A stretch of 5,214 bases of DNA, taken from contig CAYHSY010000055.1 in NCBI GenBank assembly GCA_964359435.1, positions 1-5,214 on the forward strand, read 5' to 3'. Source of the stretch: CAYHSY01 sp964359435 (GTDB taxonomy: Bacteria > Patescibacteriota > Minisyncoccia > UBA6257 > JAUSGH01). The notes under the pieces are model-generated. The model did not search any database and was not told the origin of the DNA. It worked only from the letters and a program-made list of their open reading frames with translations. Both the position numbers and the translations under genes were made by a program. Of this stretch, positions 1-4,385 are shown piece by piece. Every line of letters starts with the position of its first letter. The first letter of the stretch is position 1.

Positions 1-12
1 GTTGAGTGCGGG

Positions 13-444
13 ATGAAAAAAATAATTATTTTGTTGTTGGTGGTGGGCGCGGTCGCGTTTTTGTGGTGGTCTTTTAAGCCGGAGATAGGCGTGGAGCCGA
101 TTGGGGGAATCCCTTCTCCTGTCAGTTCCTCGATTGAGATTGAGAGAAATCCGATAACGATCGGCGAGGTGGCGGCGAAGAAAGAGGTCGTGTATTCTGA
201 TAACGGTTTTGCGCCGGCGGAACTTCGTGTCAAGGTGGGGGAGACGGTAGTTTTTTATAACAACCATACTGTGCCGATCCGTATTTCCTCCAACCCGCAC
301 CCCATACATACCAGCTTTGGCGAATTTGAGTCAGGATCTTTGCCTCCGGGCGGAATTTATGAGTTTACTTTCACAAAGGCCATGACGTTGAATTATCACA
401 ATCATTTTAATCCCGGGGCCATTGGTAGGGTTATAGTGGAGTAA
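13..444 (+). CDS. Membrane-anchored cupredoxin-like protein
   Basis: The 143-residue product starts with Met-Lys-Lys and a hydrophobic segment (residues 4-20) that should act as a signal anchor, so the rest is probably outside the cytoplasmic membrane. Residues 21-55 look like a linker. Residues 58-143 form a plastocyanin/cupredoxin-type beta domain: Tyr61-Ser-Asp-Asn-Gly-Phe, then Val-Gly-Glu-Thr-Val, Asn83-Asn-His-Thr-Val-Pro and the terminal Gly-x-Val-Ile-Val. Cupredoxins normally bind one copper for electron transfer. Here the usual type-1 ligands appear replaced: Ile89 for the first His, Asn130 for Cys, Asn133 for the second His and Ala136 for Met. His96, His99, His129 and His131 could form another metal site. 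The start is chosen for its signal sequence; the upstream SD is weak (GAGTGCGGG) and any promoter lies outside the window. It ends in tandem stops, TAA then TAG. Fold confidence is good; the function is unknown. Confidence 0.85.
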   Translation: MKKIIILLLVVGAVAFLWWSFKPEIGVEPIGGIPSPVSSSIEIERNPITIGEVAAKKEVVYSDNGFAPAELRVKVGETVVFYNNHTVPIRISSNPHPIHTSFGEFESGSLPPGGIYEFTFTKAMTLNYHNHFNPGAIGRVIVE

Positions 445-455
445 TAGAAATGGGA

Positions 456-489
456 AAGCGCGTCCCGACATCATTGCCGGAACGCGCTT
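456..489. terminator. Convergent hairpin terminator
   Basis: An 8-bp stem (AAGCGCGT at 456-463 with ACGCGCTT at 482-489) is extended by a CC/GG pair past a one-base bulge. It lies between the stop of the cupredoxin gene and the stop of the minus-strand operon. The 3' side on the plus strand is pyrimidine-rich (CTTCTTGCTTTC). On the minus strand it is TTCCCATTTCT. Neither has a perfect U-tract, so it is read as a bidirectional terminator of moderate strength. Confidence 0.6.
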
Positions 490-506
490 CTTGCTTTCGT
501 TATCCC

Positions 507-692
507 TTATCCCCCATACGGCGGGTCTTTGTGGCCGGCACCGCGGTAGGCGGCTTCGAAGAGCTCCCGCTCTTCGCGCAACTCCTCAGCACGGTTGATT
601 TCCTGAGCCGCTTCCTTGAGCGGCGCAGTGAACCGCCGGTACAAAACGTAAGCCGGCACCGACAAGATAGCCATAAACAGTAACAGATTCAT
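507..692 (-). CDS. Small membrane protein A, LFE-motif family, 61 aa
   Basis: This is the last gene of the minus-strand micro-protein operon; the family is not recognised. Residues 1-18 form one hydrophobic helix beginning Met-Asn-Leu-Leu-Leu-Phe. A Tyr-Arg-Arg stop-transfer follows, then a charged helix rich in Glu, Arg and Ala, then Glu-Leu-Phe-Glu-Ala-Ala-Tyr-Arg and a Pro-Pro-Tyr-Gly-Gly end. The last 44 residues match those of the 71-residue product at 963-1178 at 22 of 44 positions, so the two are paralogs. The ATG overlaps the upstream stop (ATGA), which suggests translational coupling. The SD is the G6 run just upstream. An in-frame extension to 839 exists, but its Arg/Pro/His-rich residues come from antisense of the neighbour, so the ATG at 692 is preferred. 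The role is unknown; a single-pass inner-membrane peptide with a cytoplasmic coiled tail is the simplest picture. Confidence 0.75.
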   Translation of the reverse strand: MNLLLFMAILSVPAYVLYRRFTAPLKEAAQEINRAEELREERELFEAAYRGAGHKDPPYGG

Positions 693-949
693 GGCGCCCC
701 CCTTTTTTTTCGAAGATCTTGTTCCGCCTCTCGCACCGTCGAGAGCAGTTCCCGGTGGATGCGCCAGGCGGCCCACGCTAGGCCCAGGATGGCCACGCCG
801 GCCATGATGTGGACGATGTGGATTCGGTGGGCGGCCCATATGAAGCCCAGGATGGCCACGCCGGCCATGATGTGGACGATGCGGATTTGACAGGTGACCC
901 AGAGGGCCGTGATGGCCACGATGCGAACGATTGCGCTAACGATGATCAT
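689..949 (-). CDS. Small membrane protein B with duplicated TM unit, 86 aa
   Basis: This is the fourth gene of the micro-protein operon, of unknown function. Three hydrophobic segments are visible (about residues 2-20, 24-41 and 45-62), followed by a charged tail (residues 63-83) that resembles the amphipathic tail of its neighbours but lacks the Leu-Phe-Glu motif. Residues 22-42 and 43-63 are a 21-residue tandem duplication with 17 of 21 identical, each holding Ile-Val-His-Ile-Met-Ala-Gly-Val-Ala-Ile-Leu-Gly. The first hydrophobic segment may be a decayed third copy. His26, His44, His47 and His65 recur at the segment edges. The start at 949 is preferred because GGAGG sits 7 bases upstream. 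A start at 973 would lack an SD and overlap the previous gene. The gene follows the preceding stop after 13 bases and overlaps the next start by 4. A run of A8G6 near its 3' end could allow a -1 slip into the next gene. Confidence 0.72.
   Translation of the reverse strand: MIIVSAIVRIVAITALWVTCQIRIVHIMAGVAILGFIWAAHRIHIVHIMAGVAILGLAWAAWRIHRELLSTVREAEQDLRKKRGAP
761..887 (-). repeat. Two-copy 63-bp in-frame tandem repeat
   Basis: The segment 782-818 is repeated exactly (37 bp) at 845-881. Allowing one mismatch the match extends to 782-824 and 845-887, with 42 of 43 bases equal. The period is 63 bases, or 21 codons, so the reading frame is kept and one transmembrane unit of protein B is duplicated. 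The near absence of synonymous differences in the core indicates a recent duplication or ongoing homogenisation. Confidence 0.9.
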
Positions 950-962
950 TGGTGATCCTCCA

Positions 963-1178
963 TTAGCCGCCATGTGGCGGATGTTTGGTGTACTGTTTTG
1001 ACATCGATTCCTCGAATAGTTCTTTCTCCTTCGTTAGTTCCTCCTTGTTGGCGATTTCTCTCGCCGCGTCCTTGGCTGGTCTGACCAACCTGCGGTAAGG
1101 GTTGATCAGAACCGCTATGATCAGCACCGTTGCCCCGGGAATTGCGATCCACCGCACGACAAATTCGCCGACTTCCAT
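963..1178 (-). CDS. Small membrane protein C, LFE-motif family, 71 aa
   Basis: This is the third gene of the micro-protein operon; the family is not recognised. A hydrophobic helix spans about residues 6-26, ending in Asn-Pro-Tyr-Arg-Arg. A charged helix with Lys-Asp-Ala-Ala-Arg-Glu-Ile and Lys-Glu-Leu-Phe-Glu-Glu follows, and the protein closes with His-Pro-Pro-His-Gly-Gly. It aligns without gaps to the 61-residue protein A over the last 44 residues at 50% identity, so the conserved part is the tail rather than the membrane helix. The ATG at 1178 is chosen because GGAGGGG lies 6 bases upstream. A TTG five codons earlier overlaps that SD and is unlikely to be used. It starts 42 bases after the stop of protein D and is followed after 13 bases by protein B. 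Confidence 0.78.
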   Translation of the reverse strand: MEVGEFVVRWIAIPGATVLIIAVLINPYRRLVRPAKDAAREIANKEELTKEKELFEESMSKQYTKHPPHGG

Positions 1179-1220
1179 TGCTGTCCCCTCCAATAGGAAA
1201 GCGAATTGGCAGGTCGCCGC

Positions 1221-1451
1221 TTATCTCTTGGTGTTGCGATACGCTTCCTCAAAGAGCCGTTTTTCTCGTTGCCTCCGGTACGCTCTGTAGGCCAGAAACA
1301 AGAAGTAGTGCGTTATGGCGCATAACGCGGCTATCCAGAAGATTTCTCCCCAAGATCGCCCGCCTTCTCGGACTTCGGGGATTGTTTCCGATCCTTCGGC
1401 AATCGTGGTTGATGCCATGATTAGGAGAATGAGGGCTGATAGTTTTTTCAC
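1221..1451 (-). CDS. Small secreted/membrane protein D, GTG start, 76 aa
   Basis: This is the second gene of the micro-protein operon. It starts at GTG, which overlaps the TGA of the preceding gene (GTGA); AGGAGG lies 4 bases upstream of the start. Residues 1-19 look like a signal peptide (Met-Lys-Lys-Leu, hydrophobic core, Thr-Ile-Ala then Glu-Gly). A short polar region follows, then a second hydrophobic helix (about residues 37-56) and a strongly basic tail. The end, Lys-Arg-Leu-Phe-Glu-Glu-Ala-Tyr-Arg, matches the Glu-Leu-Phe-Glu-Ala-Ala-Tyr-Arg of protein A and the Leu-Phe-Glu-Glu of protein C, although the Pro-Pro-x-Gly-Gly end is missing. Starting at GTG keeps the basic N-terminus and hydrophobic core together; starting at Met12 would cut the signal in half. 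The function is unknown. Confidence 0.75.
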   Translation of the reverse strand: MKKLSALILLIMASTTIAEGSETIPEVREGGRSWGEIFWIAALCAITHYFLFLAYRAYRRQREKRLFEEAYRNTKR

Positions 1452-1585
1452 CTATCCTCCTTCCGGTTGGCGCCGGCCATGTAGCCAAACAAAAAGTGAA
1501 AAGTCCACATGACGAAAATCACGAATTTGGCCAGGTTGGTCGCAAGCCACACCGTTACTTCGCGGATTGCCCTGTAGGTTCTCAT
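1448..1585 (-). CDS. Small membrane protein E, operon leader gene, 45 aa
   Basis: This first gene of the minus-strand operon is easily missed because of its size. The start is strongly supported: AGGAGG (1593-1598) lies 7 bases upstream of ATG, about 60 bases downstream of a consensus promoter, and the TGA stop overlaps the GTG of the next gene by 4 bases, a classic coupling arrangement. The peptide begins Met-Arg-Thr-Tyr-Arg-Ala-Ile-Arg-Glu-Val, with a basic N-terminus. A long hydrophobic helix rich in Phe, Val and Trp (residues 11-38, containing Phe-Val-Ile-Phe-Val-Met-Trp) follows, and the end is Asn-Arg-Lys-Glu-Asp-Arg. It lacks the Leu-Phe-Glu tail motif of its neighbours. It could be a membrane micro-protein in its own right or a leader whose translation controls protein D; the sequence does not decide between these. 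Confidence 0.7.
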   Translation of the reverse strand: MRTYRAIREVTVWLATNLAKFVIFVMWTFHFLFGYMAGANRKEDR

Positions 1586-1643
1586 GGTGGCGCCTCCTTT
1601 TCAGGGATTAGGTTTTTAAAAGATCCGTCAGTCTATCTAATAT

Positions 1644-1672
1644 ATTATAGCGAAATGGGAATGTAATGTCAA
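1644..1672 (-). promoter_or_regulatory. Consensus sigma-70 promoter of the micro-protein operon
   Basis: Read on the minus strand, TTGACA (1672-1667) and TATAAT (1649-1644) are separated by exactly 17 bases. Both hexamers match the consensus perfectly. Transcription would start near 1637, giving a leader of about 50 bases before the first small gene. A perfect match implies strong basal expression unless it is repressed. Confidence 0.88.
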
Positions 1673-1684
1673 ATATGCGTGGCT

Positions 1685-1696
1685 GCTGCATGCAGC
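1685..1696. promoter_or_regulatory. 12-bp palindrome between divergent promoters, possible operator
   Basis: GCTGCATGCAGC is a perfect 12-bp palindrome. It lies between the -35 boxes of the two divergent promoters, 12 bases from the minus-strand box and 3 bases from the plus-strand box. A dimeric regulator bound here could act on both operons. A direct repeat TGTCAAAT at 1667-1674 and 1701-1708 flanks it and overlaps both -35 boxes. No regulator gene is in the window, so the operator role is inferred from position only. Confidence 0.45.
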
Positions 1697-1699
1697 GCA

Positions 1700-1727
1700 T
1701 TGTCAAATTATCGCAATAGTGTATAAT
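1700..1727 (+). promoter_or_regulatory. Sigma-70 promoter of the exported-paralog operon
   Basis: TTGTCA (1700-1705, one mismatch to consensus) and a perfect TATAAT (1722-1727) are 16 bases apart. The predicted start near 1734 lies just before the structured RNA segment and leaves a leader of about 140 bases before the ATG at 1875. It is divergent from the micro-protein operon promoter. Confidence 0.8.
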
Positions 1728-1740
1728 ATATTTAGCTTTC

Positions 1741-1838
1741 GCCCCGATGAATTAACACCAGGCGTGCGATGCGCGGCCGTGGGCCCTGCCGGAAGTTGTA
1801 ACCCGGCACTGGCTAGTATCCGTGACCCTAGTCGGGGC
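1741..1838 (+). ncRNA. Structured leader RNA of unknown class
   Basis: A GC-rich island in AT-rich surroundings can fold into a closed multi-branched RNA. The closing stem is GCCCCGA (1741-1747) with TCGGGGC (1832-1838), 7 bp. Inside, CCAG (1758-1761) pairs with CTGG (1809-1812). Small hairpins lie at about 1762-1772 and at 1775-1785 (GGCC, GTG, GGCC). A 6-bp hairpin pairs TGCCGG (1787-1792) with CCGGCA (1803-1808), and CTAG (1813-1816) pairs with CTAG (1828-1831). It starts about 7 bases after the predicted transcription start and ends 22 bases before the SD of the next gene. There is no U-tract after it, so a 5'-UTR element such as a riboswitch, ribozyme or protein-binding leader is more likely than a terminator. 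The 7-bp closing stem recalls a tRNA acceptor stem, but no anticodon or T-arm is present. I recognise no known riboswitch core. Confidence 0.5.
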
Positions 1839-1874
1839 ATTTACAATTTATATAGATAGCAGGAGGAATGCGTC

Positions 1875-2669
1875 ATGAAAAGGGCGTTGTTGTTCTGCGC
1901 TCTCCTTATTTTTATTGGCGGTTCCGGCGTGTTTTCCGCGGAAGGCATCTCGCGCGAGGCCGAGTGGCTCGCGCTCCAGGCCAATTGTTATAATCCGCCG
2001 ACGGCCCCTATCGACAAATTGGTCGGCAAGGAGGAAATGCCCGACACGGTTGGGTTTCTTGTCCCGCCGATTTTGGGAGCGGATCTCGGCGTGGCTCGCC
2101 TTATTGACCAAAGTTTGAAACACATCCGGGAGCAATTTCCGGAAGTGGCCGATATCGCGCTGGCGGATGACGCCATGCCGGGCTCGGCTATGTTTTTCCG
2201 CCTGACGCCTCCGTTGAAACAAAATGAGGGGCTGCCGAATTACATAGACCAGTTGATCCAGCCCGACAATAAACCCAAGTGCCGTCGCACCATTTACTAT
2301 TCGGAAGAAGGCGGCATCAGTGCCGTCGCTGTCTATTTCAATAGTTTCGTCCATATGCCGTCGCATCTTGCGATTGCCCGCGCCCGCGTGTCGGAAGCGG
2401 AGGTTGAGGACATCAGCGATACCGATTCTACTTTCGGCTCCGGCAATGTCATCCGCGTAGAAAGGTCGCCGGGGCTGTTGAGGTTCATGCTTGGCCGGGA
2501 GACGCTGATCTTGGGATGCTGGTCTGACCTCAAAAAAGGAGGCGACTCGCTGACCATCGAGCGGTTCTATTTCTCGGTGACACCGGATGATTATCGTGTC
2601 AAGAGAGAGGGATACTGGCGGTGGAAAGACGGGCGGGAAACCGGAGAATGTCTCTGGTTCCGCGATTGA
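1875..2669 (+). CDS. Secreted protein of unknown function, paralog 1
   Basis: The 264-residue product starts with a typical signal peptide (Met-Lys-Arg, hydrophobic core to about residue 18, cleavage probably near Ser21-Ala22). The start is fixed by AGGAGG (1861-1866) 8 bases upstream. The mature part shows Arg-Glu-Ala-Glu-Trp-Leu-Ala-Leu at 27-34, Phe-Pro-Glu-Val-Ala-Asp-Ile at 88-94, His-Met-Pro-Ser at 160-163 and an aromatic, charged C-terminus. All three blocks recur in the next gene, which is therefore a paralog; this copy has about 26 extra residues after the first block. Four cysteines remain in the mature chain (38, 136, 215, 259) and could form disulfides outside the membrane. No catalytic motif or known domain is recognised. 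It is the first gene of a two-gene operon behind the structured leader RNA, with 27 bases to the next start. Confidence 0.82.
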   Translation: MKRALLFCALLIFIGGSGVFSAEGISREAEWLALQANCYNPPTAPIDKLVGKEEMPDTVGFLVPPILGADLGVARLIDQSLKHIREQFPEVADIALADDAMPGSAMFFRLTPPLKQNEGLPNYIDQLIQPDNKPKCRRTIYYSEEGGISAVAVYFNSFVHMPSHLAIARARVSEAEVEDISDTDSTFGSGNVIRVERSPGLLRFMLGRETLILGCWSDLKKGGDSLTIERFYFSVTPDDYRVKREGYWRWKDGRETGECLWFRD

Positions 2670-2862
2670 TTTTCTTCGTCGTCGGAGGGTTGTTTTATGT
2701 CGTACGAAAATCGGTACCGATATCGGGAAGAAGATCGTCTGTGGGCGTTGGCCGTCGCATTGGCAGTTGCTCTTGCCGCTCTGGTCTTTACCGTCGTTTA
2801 TGTGAAGGCAGAGGAGCCGGCCGAGGCCGATTTGCGGCGCGAGGCCGAGTGGCTCGCGCTCC
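1952..2862 (+). repeat. 26-bp identical block shared by the two paralogs
   Basis: Positions 1952-1977 and 2837-2862 are identical over 26 bases and lie 885 bases apart in the same reading frame. They encode Arg-Glu-Ala-Glu-Trp-Leu-Ala-Leu just after the signal segment of each paralog. Flanking codons have diverged strongly, so identity down to third codon positions stands out. The entry spans both copies; only the two 26-bp ends are repeated. Confidence 0.85.
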
Positions 2863-3437
2863 GCGCTGATCGGTTCGACAAAGAAACGTTGGCGGCGGAT
2901 GAAGAGGCGACGCTGATCGCGATGGTTATGTTGAGGAAGGCGCGGCGTTACCCGGAGGTCGCTGATGTCTCAGTGCTTCCCGTGGTGCGGGATTCGGCCA
3001 TCGCCATGAACGTGGCCTCGGGTAGTATGGGCGTGGAAATTCCGCCGGAGCTTTTTTCTCTGGCGGAGCGCTGGGGCGCGAGCGTTCTGGTGCAATACGG
3101 CGAGCGTGTCGGTGACGCGGGCATCGTGTGGCTTCACTTTTTCCGCCTGCTCCATACGCCTTCGCTCATCGCGGAGTTCCAGAAAATCAAAGGAGTCGCA
3201 AACGTCCGCGATATCGCCGATCCGCCGCCCCCAGGCTTCAATGCCGTTACGATTGAATACAAGAGCAGTGAGCCGCCGTTGATGCCCGTTTTTTTGAAGA
3301 TTCGTCGCGTGGCCGGCGAGACCGCAGTGGAGCGCGCCTGGGTCACTTACACCATGACTTGTATTCTGGATACGCGCGTGGGGCTGCTTGGCGAATTGAA
3401 AATCGCGAACACCGAGTATTCCACCGAAAAGAAGTAA
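2697..3437 (+). CDS. Membrane-anchored protein of unknown function, paralog 2
   Basis: The 246-residue product has a polar N-terminus rich in Tyr and Arg (residues 1-14) and a hydrophobic helix at 15-36. A large extracytoplasmic domain follows, so this copy is anchored where paralog 1 has a cleavable-looking signal. It shares Arg-Arg-Glu-Ala-Glu-Trp-Leu-Ala-Leu (47-55), Tyr-Pro-Glu-Val-Ala-Asp-Val (85-91), His-Thr-Pro-Ser (153-156) and the following Asp-Ile-x-Asp region with paralog 1. Between blocks the similarity is weak. The mature chain has only one cysteine (222), so any disulfides of paralog 1 are not a family feature. GGAGG (2684-2688) lies 8 bases before the ATG, and the gene begins 27 bases after paralog 1, consistent with one transcript from the promoter at 1700-1727. 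A strong terminator follows. No enzymatic motif is recognised. Confidence 0.82.
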   Translation: MSYENRYRYREEDRLWALAVALAVALAALVFTVVYVKAEEPAEADLRREAEWLALRADRFDKETLAADEEATLIAMVMLRKARRYPEVADVSVLPVVRDSAIAMNVASGSMGVEIPPELFSLAERWGASVLVQYGERVGDAGIVWLHFFRLLHTPSLIAEFQKIKGVANVRDIADPPPPGFNAVTIEYKSSEPPLMPVFLKIRRVAGETAVERAWVTYTMTCILDTRVGLLGELKIANTEYSTEKK

Positions 3438-3459
3438 AGGAGTGGGAGTCCTATCATTC

Positions 3460-3494
3460 GACCCGAGGCCGCAAAACCTCGGGTCTTTTATTTT
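3460..3494 (+). terminator. Rho-independent terminator after the paralog operon
   Basis: A perfect 9-bp stem (GACCCGAGG at 3460-3468, CCTCGGGTC at 3477-3485) with an 8-base loop is followed by TTTTATTTT (3486-3494). It lies 22 bases after the stop of paralog 2. The last two T bases of the tail are also the first bases of the next promoter's TTGACA. Confidence 0.93.
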
Positions 3495-3521
3495 GACATT
3501 AATAAGATAAACTGGTAATCT
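3493..3521 (+). promoter_or_regulatory. Promoter of the third exported protein gene
   Basis: A perfect TTGACA (3493-3498) is followed after 17 bases by TAATCT (3516-3521). The -10 box is poor but is preceded by TGG at 3513-3515, an extended -10 (TGn) element that can compensate. It overlaps the tail of the preceding terminator, so the third gene is transcribed independently of the paralog operon. Confidence 0.68.
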
Positions 3522-3571
3522 TTAGGGGCATTGTCGGAGTTTCAATTCCCGTTTCTGTCGAGAGGTGCGGC

Positions 3572-4333
3572 ATGAACAGCTTGTTCGGGAGCAGGTCATT
3601 TGCTACGCTGGTTGGCTCGGCGTCGATTGTGGGTATTGCCTTCTGTTTGTATCCGGCGATGCCTAGTCGGGTCCCCGGCGCCCAGGACCAGCCCATAAAA
3701 ATCGAAATGACGGAAGTGACCGCTTCCTGGTGCGCTCGTCGATTGATTCTGGATTACAGCCCGATTGTCGGCGACCGATGGCTGGCGGATGAAAAGACGC
3801 TCGAGGCCAAGCCGGAGGGCGTGGAAGAAGTGGCCGGTTATCTGCGCGAAATCACGAAACAGTGTCCGGAACTTTGTGAAGTGGTGGAGTATTACGCCCT
3901 TGCCAAATGGGAAGTCGCCGGAGCATCGGTTGTTTTCATGGTGGAAGACGGCCGCGAAGAGACTCCTCTGGAAATAGCGGATCTGCTTGAGCGTTTCGAT
4001 ATGCTCGTCCTGACCACGGAGCAAGGCCATCTTCGGGGATATGACGGCCTTGATTGTAAGAGGTTGCGGTATACGCCGCGTAATGATCAGTTGTGCCTCG
4101 GGTCGTTCTCGGCGTTGCTGCAAATATCTCCTCGCTACATCAATGCCGCGGTGACTTATGTCGCCAAGCTGTCTTTTGACGCGAGCTATCCTTATTCCCG
4201 CTTTTCCGATGCGTCTATTTCGCTTCAAGGCGAGTCGGGCAATATCCGCATCCGGTTTTCACTCTTAACAGGTGCCGCCCGGCGAGAAATGCAATTTCAA
4301 TGCGGCCCGGCAGGCGTGGAGTTTATGAATTAG
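3572..4333 (+). CDS. Membrane-anchored protein of unknown function, distant paralog 3
   Basis: The 253-residue product has a hydrophobic N-terminal segment (about residues 10-27, serving as anchor or signal) and an extracytoplasmic remainder. It shares the arrangement of the two preceding genes. An early Trp block (Ala-Ser-Trp-Cys at 51-54) comes first, then a helix leading to Cys-Pro-Glu-Leu-Cys-Glu-Val-Val (98-105), which corresponds to their Pro-Glu-Val-Ala-Asp. A Gly-Ala-Ser-Val-Val-Phe strand and a beta-rich C-terminal third close it. Overall similarity is low and the relationship is inferred from motif order. It is cysteine-rich (25, 54, 98, 102, 162, 175, 244), including a Cys-x3-Cys pair at 98 and 102, which points to disulfides or a metal or redox site. 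The SD is GAGAGG, 6 bases upstream. It has its own promoter at 3493-3521 and is followed by a terminator. No known domain is recognised. Confidence 0.78.
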   Translation: MNSLFGSRSFATLVGSASIVGIAFCLYPAMPSRVPGAQDQPIKIEMTEVTASWCARRLILDYSPIVGDRWLADEKTLEAKPEGVEEVAGYLREITKQCPELCEVVEYYALAKWEVAGASVVFMVEDGREETPLEIADLLERFDMLVLTTEQGHLRGYDGLDCKRLRYTPRNDQLCLGSFSALLQISPRYINAAVTYVAKLSFDASYPYSRFSDASISLQGESGNIRIRFSLLTGAARREMQFQCGPAGVEFMN

Positions 4334-4385
4334 TTCGTGGTCCAAGGCATGGCAGAAGTGAAGTGACTTTCGTTTCAATAGCTCC

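Noticed and set aside
450..683. 77-codon plus-strand frame after the cupredoxin gene
   Set aside because: It runs through the terminator hairpin and antisense to protein A, with no SD and an unlikely Arg/Ser/Pro-rich product.
693..839. In-frame upstream extension of protein A
   Set aside because: The extra residues are low-complexity Arg/Pro/Gly/His from antisense-type reading of the gene B repeat. The ATG at 692 overlaps the gene B stop and follows an SD. The extension frame matters only for a possible -1 fusion.
761..887. CRISPR-like repeat
   Set aside because: Only two copies, no spacers of regular size, and the period keeps an open reading frame inside a membrane protein gene.
1741..1838. 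tRNA or tRNA-Sec
   Set aside because: The 7-bp closing stem is tRNA-like, but the segment lacks a T-loop sequence, a D-arm and a plausible anticodon loop, and the inner helices do not fit a cloverleaf.
1868..1993. Alternative ATG in another frame just before paralog 1
   Set aside because: It is only 1 base after the SD, gives a 41-residue Arg-rich peptide, and disrupts the well-formed signal peptide reading from 1875.
1848..2366. 172-codon open frame on the minus strand
   Set aside because: Antisense to paralog 1, whose plus-strand reading is supported by SD, signal peptide and homology to paralog 2. The minus product is an Arg-rich shadow.
3596..4228. 210-codon open frame on the minus strand
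   Set aside because: Antisense to the third exported protein gene, which has promoter, SD, signal anchor and terminator. The minus product is Arg/His/Gln-rich with no signal or motif, and has no matching promoter.
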